Source: Desulfobacteraceae bacterium (GTDB taxonomy: Bacteria > Desulfobacterota > Desulfobacteria > Desulfobacterales > JAABSP01). From it: 46,340 bases of DNA. The position numbers and the translations under genes are program-made. The stretch covers positions 1 to 46,340 of the forward strand of contig JAABTM010000006.1 in NCBI GenBank assembly GCA_011389855.1, read 5' to 3'. Of this stretch, positions 33,192 through 43,200 are shown piece by piece (position 1 is the first letter of the stretch; each line of letters opens with the position of its first letter). The notes beneath the pieces are model-generated. The model ran no database searches and was not told the DNA's origin. It saw only the letters and a list, made by a program, of their open reading frames with translations.

Positions 33192-34895
33192 ATGGCAAAG
33201 ACACCAAAGCCGACGGAGGGCTCGGATCCCGGTTTTTCGGAAGAAATGGAAGCGGCCCTCATGAAACCGTTCAACATCGCCGCCCATCAGATGGGGGCGG
33301 TTCAGAATTTCTGGGCCGGTTTCAGCCGGTATGCCGCCGAGTTCATGATCCCCTATCTTCTCTCGACCCAGTACTTAGCCCGGGCGGAAAAAGAGCGGAT
33401 GACGACGACCACGCCGTGGGAGTCCTTCCTTTCCCATATGGAACTGGCGGAGTTCAACCAGGACATCGCCCTCAAAAATCTCATGGCCAGCATCCGGGCC
33501 GTCAACGACATGGGCGGCCGCGAAATGAAAAACGCCGTCGCGGCCCTCTTCAACACGGTGACCGGAAAAGGCGGGGAGGGCGAGGATCTGGAGGCGTATT
33601 TCGCCCGTCAGGCCCTGATGATGGACCGGGTCGCCAACGTCTACCCCCAGGCCATCCGGGATATCGAACCCGAGTACGGCTTCCATTTCGAACGGGGAAA
33701 CCACGAACTCTTCGTCGAATCCGATCGGTTTTACGTCTACAAGATCGCGCCGACGGACCCCGGCGTCCGGACCGACGACAGCGCCAAACCGATCCTCATC
33801 CTGCCCCCTTATGTGCTTGGCGCCAACATCCTCGGATTTCTGCCCGGCGATGACCGCAGCTATACCCATTGCTACGCCAATCTGGGAATCCCCACGTATA
33901 TCCGGATCCTCAAAAAAGTGACCGAAACCCCGGCCCTGCAGACCATGACGGGGGAGGACGACGCCCTGGACACCCGGGTTTTCTGCGAGAAGATCATGGC
34001 CCGCCACGGCAAGCCGGTGACGCTGAACGGATACTGCCAGGGTGGATTTTCCGCCGTGTGCAACCTCCTCTCCGGCGAACTGGACGGCGTCGTGGACGCC
34101 CTGCTCACCTGCGTGTCCCCCATGGACGGGACCCGGAGCCGCGGGCTGGCGGCCTTCCTCCAGAGCCTGCCCCAGCGGTTCAATGATCTGGATTACGGGA
34201 CCAAAACCTTGGAAAACGGCAACCAGGTGGCCGACGGCAAACTCATGGGATGGGTCTACAAGCTCAAGTCCATCGAAAACGAGGCCCCCATTGTGGCCTT
34301 CTACCGGGACATGATGATGGTCGGCCCCCGCGAGGGGAAGGTTCCCAAAATCAGCAAGACCGCCCTGGCCCTCAACTACTGGCTCACCTACGAGCGGACG
34401 GACCTGCCGCTTTGCATCACCGAGATGAGCTTCGCCTCCTACAACACCCCGATTACGGAAGACGGAGTCCTGCCGGTGAAACTCTTCGGCCGGACCCTCA
34501 ACCTTAAGCGGCTGGCGGAGAAGAACATCCCCTGGCTCATCTGCTACGGCGAGCGGGACGACCTGGTGGAAAAGGAAACCGCGCTGGCGCCCCGGGATTA
34601 CATCGACGTGGAGATTTCCCCCTTCCCCAAGGGCCATGTGGCCATGGCCACCTCCTGGTCCGATCCCAAATCCGAGTACGCCCTCCACACCCGGTTCGGC
34701 GACAACCAGGAATTCCGGGGACCGGTCCGCTACCACCTGGATCTCGACAAGGCCCTCGACCAGGCGGCGGCCCGGGCCGCCGAATCGGCCAAAAAACCGA
34801 AACCGACGCCGAATGCCGAAACGAAAGAGACCCCGCGACCGGTGGCTAAAGCGCCCAAAAAAGCGGCGTCTAAAACGTCGGAAAAGGCCAAATAG
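33192..34895 (+). CDS. Second PHA synthase-like alpha/beta-hydrolase
   Basis: The 567-residue protein has a helical N-terminal part resembling class I/II synthases (MKPFNIAAHQMGAVQNFWAG). Its hydrolase core has NGYCQGGFSA (Cys near residue 282), YGERDDLVEKE (Asp near 455) and FPKGHVAMA (His near 480), a full synthase-type triad. It is not paired with a phaE. The last 35 residues are rich in Lys, Pro and Ala. It could make or remodel PHA with a different monomer preference. I chose the ATG at 33192 because GAAGGAG is 8 bases upstream; the ATG at 33186 is too close to it. Confidence 0.8.
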   Translation: MAKTPKPTEGSDPGFSEEMEAALMKPFNIAAHQMGAVQNFWAGFSRYAAEFMIPYLLSTQYLARAEKERMTTTTPWESFLSHMELAEFNQDIALKNLMASIRAVNDMGGREMKNAVAALFNTVTGKGGEGEDLEAYFARQALMMDRVANVYPQAIRDIEPEYGFHFERGNHELFVESDRFYVYKIAPTDPGVRTDDSAKPILILPPYVLGANILGFLPGDDRSYTHCYANLGIPTYIRILKKVTETPALQTMTGEDDALDTRVFCEKIMARHGKPVTLNGYCQGGFSAVCNLLSGELDGVVDALLTCVSPMDGTRSRGLAAFLQSLPQRFNDLDYGTKTLENGNQVADGKLMGWVYKLKSIENEAPIVAFYRDMMMVGPREGKVPKISKTALALNYWLTYERTDLPLCITEMSFASYNTPITEDGVLPVKLFGRTLNLKRLAEKNIPWLICYGERDDLVEKETALAPRDYIDVEISPFPKGHVAMATSWSDPKSEYALHTRFGDNQEFRGPVRYHLDLDKALDQAAARAAESAKKPKPTPNAETKETPRPVAKAPKKAASKTSEKAK

Positions 34896-34925
34896 CCTGC
34901 GGCGAAAAGACCCTGAAAGCCCCCT

Positions 34926-34966
34926 CCGGCCGGCGATGCCTGAAATATCGCCGGCCGGTTCTTTTT
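34926..34966 (+). terminator. Rho-independent terminator after the second synthase gene
   Basis: A 12-bp perfect stem (CCGGCCGGCGAT with ATCGCCGGCCGG) closes a 9-base loop and is followed by TTCTTTTT. It separates the PHA cluster from the RAMP operon. A weak TATGAT at 35033-35038 downstream has no good -35 partner. Confidence 0.88.
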
Positions 34967-35104
34967 CCGAACCCCGCCATCTCTCCGCTTGAACGCCCCA
35001 CGCCCGAATTCCGTTTGTGATCCTTCCGCGGATATGATACAGTTTTTCCCCAAAAAAACGGCTGCTGTCGAATCATGCGACGACTATCAACACGGAGGAA
35101 CGCC

Positions 35105-38100
35105 ATGCGGATCAAAGGAGAACTTTTAGCCGAATCGCCCATCTACCGGGGCAACGCCCGAAAAACCCTGTTTACCCGGGACGGGGACGGATCCCACCGC
35201 CTCGTCTCCCTGGCGGGCGAGGTGGGGGGAACGGCTCAGTCACTCATGGACGCCTTCATCGGCCAGTCCAAGAACGGCAAGAACATCGGACTGCTGAACG
35301 AACTTTGGCGCCGGCTCTACGGCGCCGCCCTGCCCGGCGGGCTCATCCGCCAAGTGGAGTGCAAGCTCCAGAAAGACAGCTACCCCCGGAACAATTTCTT
35401 CGACATGCGCATGGGCATCCGCCTCAACGAAGACCGGTGGGCCGCCGAGGCCAACGCCAATTACAAGATGGAGACGATCCTGAGAAAGAGCGTCTTCGAC
35501 TTCTCCCTGGAGGTGGCCGACGACCTCCTGGACAAGGACGGCAACCGGAGCCGCATCTACTATCTTCTCCAGGAACTCAGAGAGGGCCGGTTCTGGTTCG
35601 GCGCCGGGAAGAGCAAGGGGCTGGGTCGGCTCCGGCTGCTGACGGATCTCCCCATCAAAGCGCCGGAGACTCCGCCGAAACTCTCGGCCGGGGCCAATCA
35701 CCTCCGGATCGACCTGGCCTTCGACGCCGAAAACCCCCTCCTGGTGGGGTGGAACTGGGGCAAGATCGACCCCCACACCGCCGCCTTCCCGGCCATCGAA
35801 GGCCGGCTTCTGGTGGAGGCCATGAAGGACATCCCGGCCTCCATCCGCCAGCGGCTGGAGATGGTCCTGGGCGGGGCCATCCTCAGCACCGACGACTGGA
35901 AGGGGAAGCTGGCGGAATTCCTGCCCCGGATCGTGGCCATCTGGCTCAAGGAGCAGTCCGCCGGCAGCGCCGAAGGCCACCTGTTGCCCGAGGCGGCAAT
36001 CTCCAAGCTGAGCAAGGGCAAGCACGCCCTGACCAAAAAGCTCCTCAACAAGATCAAGCCCTTCGCCGGCCAGATGTTCCCCTCGGAAGAAGCGGCCGAC
36101 GCGGCATTCGCCGAGGCCCTGGGCAAGAAGGCCAACATGTCCAAGCGGGTGACGGCCCAGCTGGAGCATGTAAAGATGGAACAGCAGGATCTGAACCGCG
36201 ACGCCTGGCGTGAGGTGGCCGACGGTCTGGGGTTGGATCGAAAGCTGGGGGACGATCTGAAGGACATCCTCGACAACGAGGACGCCATCATCGAAAAGCT
36301 GACCCCGGCGATCAGTTCGGCGCTGCCCCGGCTCCACGAACAGGTGGACCAGCAGGTCAAGCTCCTCCAGAGCGACGCCTGGGTGGATGCCGAGATCAAG
36401 TCCCGGGAAGAGCACCTCCAGATCAAGACCCTGCTCAAGGAGGGCAAGATCACCGAATACCAGTGGAACGATCCCGGCATGCCCCCCGAGGGGATTCGCT
36501 CCGCCACCTGGCGGGAATTCCTCGACGCCCACAGTCGGGTCCGCTTCCGCCACATGCTCAATGCCCAGAACCTTAACAAGAGCATCGTCAACGACAAGAA
36601 CCAGATCGAATTCCTCAAGACCTACCGGGACCGGACCCGGCAGGAGCTGGCCCAGCCCCGCCACATCGACTTCCGGGCCGGCGGACCGGGAAACCGGGAG
36701 ATCTCGAAAAAATACGGCAAGCCCTACGACACGATTTTCATGCGGATGCTGTCCTGGGCCCCGTCCCAGTCGGAAAAAGGGGCCTGGGAGATCTACATCC
36801 CCGGCGGCACCCTCAAGGGGGCCTTCCGGAAGCGGGCCTCACAGGCCCTCAAGACGTTGTGGGGCGAAACCCGGAAGACCGACGAGGCCCTGACCCGGCT
36901 CTTCGGCGCCCAGGGCCGGCGGGGCATGGTCTTTTTCTCCGACGCCTACCTTGTCGACCCCGACGCCCCGGACAGCGCCTGGTGCTCCATGGACGGCGTG
37001 AAGATGAACCCCACCACCGGCCAGCCCATCGAATCGGCCAAGCACGACTATCTTTACGCCTACGGCAAGGCTCTCAAGTTCGGGGCGCGGCTCGACATCC
37101 AGGACATCCGGGAAGGGGATCCGGACATGCTCTCCATCCTGTTCCATCTCATCGACGATTACCGGCGCGGGGACATCCCCATCGGCGGGGAGAAGACCGC
37201 CGGTTTCGGCTGGACCGCCGGCTCGGTCTCCCGGCTCCAGTGGCTCGCGGGCGACCCGTCGGGGGTCGGGAAGACGCTGTTCGGAGACCGGCCCACGAAG
37301 CCCTCGGGCCCGTGGCGCGCCATTGTCCTGGAGGGCGACGAGGCGGAATCGGCCCTCAAGCCCGCCGAGCCCATCGCGACCGAGGGCAAGGGCGTCTCCA
37401 AAACCCCGCCGGTGGCCAACGAGGGGTTCATTTCCCACCGGGCCTTTGGCGGATACTGCGGCACGCTCACCGTGGACGCGGAACTCCTCACCCCCATGAA
37501 CGTCCGGGAGAGCGGCGAACCCTCCTTCACCGCCGATCTGGACGGCCAGAGGGTCAACGGGTGGGATTTCTTCTCCATGTCGCCCCCCGAGGCGGCCAAG
37601 CGGGAGAGCGACCGGCAATACGCGCTGCCGGGGCGGAGCCTCAAGGGGATGATCCGCCACATCTATTCCATCGCCACCGATTCCCGCCAGGAGAGCGGGG
37701 CCATCGGCCGCCTCAACCCCGCCGAGAGCCTCTTCGGCTGGGTGGGGGACGGCCCCAACCAGGCCCTCATGGGGCGGGTCTCCGTGACCACCGCCCTTTT
37801 CGACGCCCCGCAAAAAGAACCGGTCTGGTTCAAGGTTCCCTATCCTTATGGCGGATGGCGGTTCAAGGGCGGTCAATGGAAAGAGACCCCCGGCGGCCAG
37901 GCGGACCCCACCTTCATCGACGGCCAGTGGCGTATCTTTCCCCACGCGCCGCTGGCGCCGGCGGCCGACGAAAAGACGGATTTCTCGCCGGACACGGTCC
38001 AGGCCAGCTATTTCCGGGCCCTGATGCCCGGCGAGCGGGCCCGGTTCACGATCCGGTTCTGGAACCTGATGGAAGAGGAGCTGAAGCGGCTGATCTGGTG

Positions 38101-38335
38101 CGTGGCCCTGGAACCGGAGATGGCCCATAAGATGGGCAACCACCGGTACCTGGGCTTCGGCAGCCTCCGGCTCCACATCGCGGAGGAGAGCTTTCTCATC
38201 GACTGGGACAAGCGGTACGCCGGCGAGAGCGCCGACCAGTGGCGCCGGCCCCTGTCGGTTCGGGACTATTTGGATCCCCAGACCATCCGCCACCACGACA
38301 AGCTGAAAAAGACGCTGGATGCTGGCGCGTTATGA
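35105..38335 (+). CDS. Triple-RAMP (Cas7-like) fusion protein, gRAMP-like
   Basis: This 1076-residue protein contains three Cas7/Csm3-Cmr-type RAMP domains. RAMP 1 (about 1-185) starts GELLAESPIYRGNARKT and ends in glycine loop GAGKSKGLGRLRL (about 165). A largely helical region (about 230-515) follows. RAMP 2 (about 520-716) has YIPGGTLKGAFRKRA, FFSDAYLVD and GGEKTAGFGWTAG (about 693). RAMP 3 (about 776-1040) has LPGRSLKGMIRHIY, LFGWVG and NHRYLGFGSLRL (about 1010). Such domains form the crRNA-binding backbone of type III effectors. Fused RAMPs are known from type III-E Cas7-11, which is longer. GGAGGA precedes the chosen ATG; an ATG 30 bases upstream lacks a site. No cas10, cas5, cas1/2 or array is seen. 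Confidence 0.85.
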   Translation: MRIKGELLAESPIYRGNARKTLFTRDGDGSHRLVSLAGEVGGTAQSLMDAFIGQSKNGKNIGLLNELWRRLYGAALPGGLIRQVECKLQKDSYPRNNFFDMRMGIRLNEDRWAAEANANYKMETILRKSVFDFSLEVADDLLDKDGNRSRIYYLLQELREGRFWFGAGKSKGLGRLRLLTDLPIKAPETPPKLSAGANHLRIDLAFDAENPLLVGWNWGKIDPHTAAFPAIEGRLLVEAMKDIPASIRQRLEMVLGGAILSTDDWKGKLAEFLPRIVAIWLKEQSAGSAEGHLLPEAAISKLSKGKHALTKKLLNKIKPFAGQMFPSEEAADAAFAEALGKKANMSKRVTAQLEHVKMEQQDLNRDAWREVADGLGLDRKLGDDLKDILDNEDAIIEKLTPAISSALPRLHEQVDQQVKLLQSDAWVDAEIKSREEHLQIKTLLKEGKITEYQWNDPGMPPEGIRSATWREFLDAHSRVRFRHMLNAQNLNKSIVNDKNQIEFLKTYRDRTRQELAQPRHIDFRAGGPGNREISKKYGKPYDTIFMRMLSWAPSQSEKGAWEIYIPGGTLKGAFRKRASQALKTLWGETRKTDEALTRLFGAQGRRGMVFFSDAYLVDPDAPDSAWCSMDGVKMNPTTGQPIESAKHDYLYAYGKALKFGARLDIQDIREGDPDMLSILFHLIDDYRRGDIPIGGEKTAGFGWTAGSVSRLQWLAGDPSGVGKTLFGDRPTKPSGPWRAIVLEGDEAESALKPAEPIATEGKGVSKTPPVANEGFISHRAFGGYCGTLTVDAELLTPMNVRESGEPSFTADLDGQRVNGWDFFSMSPPEAAKRESDRQYALPGRSLKGMIRHIYSIATDSRQESGAIGRLNPAESLFGWVGDGPNQALMGRVSVTTALFDAPQKEPVWFKVPYPYGGWRFKGGQWKETPGGQADPTFIDGQWRIFPHAPLAPAADEKTDFSPDTVQASYFRALMPGERARFTIRFWNLMEEELKRLIWCVALEPEMAHKMGNHRYLGFGSLRLHIAEESFLIDWDKRYAGESADQWRRPLSVRDYLDPQTIRHHDKLKKTLDAGAL

Positions 38336-39194
38336 TTGGCTCCGCCGGTGCCGGAAGGGGAGCGAACTGCTGGCGACCTTAAACCTGGCGGCGGCCCGGC
38401 CCGAGCTTTTCAGTCCGGACAGCGGGCCCGGGCCGCCCCTGACCCTGTTCCACCGCCCCTGCCGCCGATGCTGGATCTATCCGCCCGCGGACGGGGACGG
38501 ATCCCCCTACTGCGCCGCCTGCCACGCCGTGATCACGGGCGAACACGACGCTCGGGGGCACGTTCGCCGCACCGTCCTTGTCTGGGGTTTCGTCAACCGG
38601 GTTCCGGACCGGCTCCATCCGCCGTCGTCGTCGGACTGCCAAATCCGCGGCGTCCATGTGGCGGACGACCAGAGGTTTCTTCTGGCCCTGGATCGCCGGG
38701 CACTCAAGGTCTGGCTCCAGGAACTGCTCCTCTACCACGGGACCGGCCTCAAGGGGCTGCTCCAGATTTTTCCCACCACCGGCGACAGCCCCAGGGGATG
38801 CATGGGGGACGTTCTGGCCAAGGCGGCCCATCTCGAGGCCCGGTATCCGGCGGACATGTTGCGGGTCCGGTTTTTTTCCAATGCGTATCATCTCTTTGCC
38901 GCGGACCGGCAAGGCGAAGAGGCCGGCCCCGTTTTCGATGCGACCGAGTTTCTCCGGTTTCTGGAGATGGCGGCGGTGTTCCGGTCCCTGCTCCGGCCCG
39001 AGGGGCAGCAGATGCTCCACGAGCTGTTCGACCTGACGGACCCGCAGGAAGAGCGGTTCTACTGGGGCCGGTTCATGGGGTTTCTTTCCCCCGAGGCCCG
39101 GGACATGCTCGACGCCTGGAAGATTCGCCAGTGGCCCAAACCCCAGGTCCGGCTCCTCTACGATTTGCTCGATTATGTCGTCTATACGTTTTAA
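38319..39194 (+). CDS. Zinc-finger protein of the RAMP operon (unknown function)
   Basis: This 291-residue protein has one likely zinc site: CRRC and CYAAC-like CAAC about 15 residues apart (near residues 49 and 68). The remainder is mainly helical and rich in Arg, Leu and Trp, with no enzyme motif I recognise. Its start overlaps the end of the RAMP fusion gene by 17 bases, and its end overlaps the next start by 20, so translation is coupled on both sides. That tight packing suggests a dedicated subunit, for instance a small effector subunit or RNA-binding adapter. It does not look like Cas10, Cas5, Csm2/Cmr5 or any Cas7-11 partner I know. Confidence 0.7.
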   Translation: MLARYDWLRRCRKGSELLATLNLAAARPELFSPDSGPGPPLTLFHRPCRRCWIYPPADGDGSPYCAACHAVITGEHDARGHVRRTVLVWGFVNRVPDRLHPPSSSDCQIRGVHVADDQRFLLALDRRALKVWLQELLLYHGTGLKGLLQIFPTTGDSPRGCMGDVLAKAAHLEARYPADMLRVRFFSNAYHLFAADRQGEEAGPVFDATEFLRFLEMAAVFRSLLRPEGQQMLHELFDLTDPQEERFYWGRFMGFLSPEARDMLDAWKIRQWPKPQVRLLYDLLDYVVYTF

Positions 39195-40173
39195 TCTCCT
39201 CCGGTATCTCATCGCCCTGAGGGTCTCCGCCCCCCTGGTCCGGCTCCTGGACCATCCGGCTGTGGAATTCTCCCTGGCCCTGGGCACAGCCATCGCCGAC
39301 GGGCTTCCCACGTCCGAGGCCCGGACGTGGCGGAAAGCCCTGGCCAACTGGGACCCCTGTTTCAACAGCCAGTCCAGGCGGGGGATCCCGCTGCTGGGCG
39401 CCAAGGGGTTCCAGGGACCGCCGGACATTTCCTGGCCCATCGACGCGGTCCTTTTTTTCTATCCCCACAAACGCCACTACGGCCGGGGGGAGCCCATTCT
39501 CTGGGAATTGAAACTTTTGGGCGACGCCGCCGATCACGCCTTCTTCCTGGAGGTGATCCTGCCGGCACTGGAGACACTGGGCCGGCAGGGGCTGCCGGAC
39601 CGGCAGTACGCCCACTGCCTGTGGGGCCATTTCGACGTCGATTCGGTCTACGTCGCCTCCGGGGACCGGTGGAACCCCCTGGCCCGGGAGGGACGGCTCG
39701 ATCTGGGATACCGGCCCGCCCCCGATCAATGGGCCCGGGGATGGGCGGAACATCCCGAAGCCCGGTCGAACCGCCGCTCCCTGGCCTGGCTGACCCCGGT
39801 GGAACTCCAGCCGGGCCGGAGCCTCTACGAACCGCCGGCGGACGCGCCTTTGCCGGGCCACATCCTGGAGGCATTCACCCATCGATTGAGCGCTTTGCTT
39901 TTCGGGCGCCATTATGATATCGATGCCTTCTGGTCGATGCTGAACGACAGGGAGGCCCTGGAATTCATGGCCGCCTCCCGGGAGGCGACGGAAATCTGCG
40001 TGGCGCGGGACGACGTGGCCCGGGTGTCCAACCCCTGGCCCGGGCGATGGACGGGGCTCCAGGTCTTCGACCGGCCGGTGTCGGAGGCGCTCCTGGGCTG
40101 GCTGGCACTGGCATCCCTGATCCACATCGGCCGGTACACCCATTTCGGCTGCGGGACCTTCATCATGGACTGA
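39175..40173 (+). CDS. Cas6-like RAMP protein (PF10040 type)
   Basis: This 332-residue protein has the two RAMP halves of CRISPR_Cas6 family PF10040. The N-terminal half contains YGRGEPILWELKLLGDAA and LPALETLGRQGL, the family's conserved strand-helix. The C-terminus ends with LASLIHIGRYTHFGCGTF, the glycine-rich loop GxxxTxFGxG. Cas6 enzymes cut CRISPR precursor RNA. The catalytic histidine cannot be assigned by eye, and without an array the substrate is unknown. Its start overlaps the zinc-finger gene. A divergent RNA-binding role is possible. Confidence 0.75.
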   Translation: MSSIRFNLLRYLIALRVSAPLVRLLDHPAVEFSLALGTAIADGLPTSEARTWRKALANWDPCFNSQSRRGIPLLGAKGFQGPPDISWPIDAVLFFYPHKRHYGRGEPILWELKLLGDAADHAFFLEVILPALETLGRQGLPDRQYAHCLWGHFDVDSVYVASGDRWNPLAREGRLDLGYRPAPDQWARGWAEHPEARSNRRSLAWLTPVELQPGRSLYEPPADAPLPGHILEAFTHRLSALLFGRHYDIDAFWSMLNDREALEFMAASREATEICVARDDVARVSNPWPGRWTGLQVFDRPVSEALLGWLALASLIHIGRYTHFGCGTFIMD

Positions 40174-40210
40174 CGGCCGGCCAACCCCGGCCAGCGGGCG
40201 GGATCTCCTC

Positions 40211-43200
40211 ATGAACACAAAGCGGCTCTATCTCTGGTCCGTCATCGGCGGCTTTCTGGTGATCGCCATCGTCTTGGGACTGGCCTGTTACCCGTATTTC
40301 CAGAAAGACGACGACGCCCTCCACATCGCCCTGGCCTGCTCCATGACCGGGGAGAGCGCCGGCGTGGGCAACGCCTTTCTCCAGGGCATCGAACTCTACC
40401 TCGACCGGGTCAACCGCCAGGGCGGGGTGAACGGGAAGCAGGTGGTCCTCGACGTTTACGACGACCGGAACAGACCGGAACTGGCGGAAAAGCGGGCCGC
40501 GGATATCGTCGAGGATGGCCGGGCCGTGGCGGTGATCGGCCATTACTACAGCAGTTGCTCCATCCGGGCCGGGGAGATTTACAAGACCTACAAGGTACCG
40601 GCCGTCAGCCCCGCGGCCACCAACGTCAAGATCACCCAGGACAACCCCTGGTATTTCCGCACCATCTTCAACGACCGGTCCCAGGGCCGGTTTCTGGCCA
40701 CCTACGCCAACAAGGTTTTCGGGTACAAGACCGCCAGCATAATTCACGAAAACCAGGAGTACGGCGCCTACCTCGCCAAGGTCTTCGAGCAGACCTGCTC
40801 GGCCCTGGACGTGGAGGTGAAGTACAAGTGGGGGTTCGATGCGAAGGACGACCTGCTCGACCAGAACCTGATCCAGATCGTCAACGAACTCCAGTACAAA
40901 CCCGACGCCGGGGCGATCTTTCTGGCCACCCACGCCCCCGAGGGGGCCCGGCTGGTCCGGCTGATGAAGGACAGCCTGGTGGAAAACCCCATCATGGCCC
41001 CCGACGCCTTCTCCTCCGAGTCCTTCCGGGATATTTTCAGGGAATTTCCCAAGGAGCGGACCAATCCCGGTTTCTACACCGACGGAATGTACGTGACCAC
41101 GCCGCTCATCTTCGACACCACCAACGAACAGGGGCTCCAGTTCAGGGAGGCATATATGGACGCCTACGGCGAGGAGCCGGGATGGCATTCGGCCTTTGCC
41201 TACGACACGGCCATGATCCTGGTGGCGGCCCTGGAAAAGACCGGCGTCGCCGGGCGTCCGGAGACGGTGGAAACGGACCGGGAGAAGATCCGCCGGTTTC
41301 TGGCCAACCTGACCAACCCCTACGACGCCATCGAGGGGGTCACGGGCTACAATTACTTCGACGATAAGGGCGACTCCCAGAAGCCCATCTTCATCGGCGT
41401 CTACCGGCGGCAAAACATCGTCTCGGCCATGACCCAGTTCCGCCCCATCCCCAACCTCAACGACGTGCCCAATTTCGACAAAGCCGTGAAGGAGGGGCGC
41501 ATCCTTCTCTTCGACGGCCGGTATTCCTATAAGATCAACGTGGTCTACACCGGCATCCGGATCAATTCCATCACCGACGTGGACCCTGAAACCTTCAACG
41601 CGACCATCGATTTCTACCTCTGGTTCCGGTACCGGGGGGACATCGATCTGAAGAACATCGAGTTTCTTAACGCCCTGGAGCCGGTCCGGCTGGGAGAACC
41701 GGTCCGGGAGCAGATCGAGGGGGATCAGGTCTACCACCTTTACCATGTGAAAGCGCCCTTCCAGTCCGATTTTCTGCCCGGCCAGCACATCTTCGGGCAG
41801 CACATCCTGGGGATCAGGTTCCGGCCACGGGGCCTCGACCGGAACAACCTGATTTTCGTCAAGGACGTCCTGGGGATGCGGTTGAAAAAAGGCGTCTCCC
41901 CGGCGGAGAACCTGCGGGAAAACGGGGTGATGGCCTCCACGGAAGGATGGCGGATTTCCCGGGCCTGGTTCTTCCAGGACATCGCCGAGAAGGACTCCCT
42001 GGGCGACCCCGATTACCTTCACCTGCCCACCGGCGCCCTGGAATTCTCCCGGTTCAACGTGGGGATCCGCATCAAGCCCGACCGGTTCTCCCTCCGGCGG
42101 GAGGTCCCGGAAGCCTGGGCCGGGTGGATGCTTTTGATCGCCGCCCTGGTGAGCCTCTTTTTGTCCCAGTCCATCAAGGGGCGGCTGCCCCGGGTCGTCT
42201 CCCTCCGGCTGAACCCCAAATCCAAGATCCTGTGGGGGCTTCAGATCCTGGTGGCCTCGGTTTTGCTACTGTCCGCCGAGGTCTACCTTCTACAGCAGAT
42301 GGGGCCGCGCCTCAACGCGACTTATTTCGAGACGGTCCGCACGGTTTTCGACGTCCTCTGGTGGCTGGCGGCGGCCCATTTTCTCTCCGTGGGGCTGGAG
42401 CGGTTCATCTGGGTCCCGCTGGAGGAGCGGACCGGGCGGGACATCCCCCATATCGTCCGGAACATCATCGCCTTCATCATCTATATGATGGCCCTGTTCG
42501 CCATCGTGGCCTTTGTCTTCGACCAGAAGCTCACCAGCCTCCTGGCCACCTCCGGGGTCATCGCCATGATCCTGGGGCTGGCCATCCAGATCAACATCGC
42601 CAATATTTTTTCGGGAATCGCCATCAACCTGGAGCGGCCCTTCCGCATCGACGACTGGGTCAAGATCGGAAGCTTCACCGAAGGCAAGGTGGTGGACATC
42701 AACTGGCGCACCACCCGGCTCCTGACCCGGGACCGGACGATCCTCTCCATCCCCAACAGCCAGGCCTCGGAGTCCTCCATCGAGAACTTCAGCTTTCCCA
42801 ACGACACCTATTTCAAGTATTTCACCGTCCATGTGGAGCCCCATCACGAGCCCGAGCGGGTGAAGAAGGTGCTGCTCAACGCGGCCCTGGCCACCGACGG
42901 CGTGGTCTACGACCCGCCCCCGGCCACCCGGTTTCTGGGTCTCACCGACGAAATGACCGGCCCCAGCCGGGCCTGGGCCGCCAACTACCTCATCTCGGTG
43001 GTGGTCCGGGATTACGGCATGAAGTTCGCCCACAACGAGATGATCTGGCTCAACGTCTGGACCCACCTCCATCACGCCGGCATCCGGCTCCTCACCGAGC
43101 GCCACGAGATTCAGATGGCCATAAAAGGCAAAAAGGAGACGGTGGCGCGGCCCCTTTCCCTCCTCCAGGAGATGGACATCTTCGACCCATTTTCCCACGA

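Noticed and set aside
40173-40205. Hairpin between the Cas6-like and channel genes as a terminator
   Set aside because: GGCCGG with CCGGCC can pair, but the stem is six bases and there is no T-run.
40163-42022. 619-codon minus-strand frame under the channel gene
   Set aside because: It is a mirror of the high-GC channel gene and has no plausible start, motif or neighbour.
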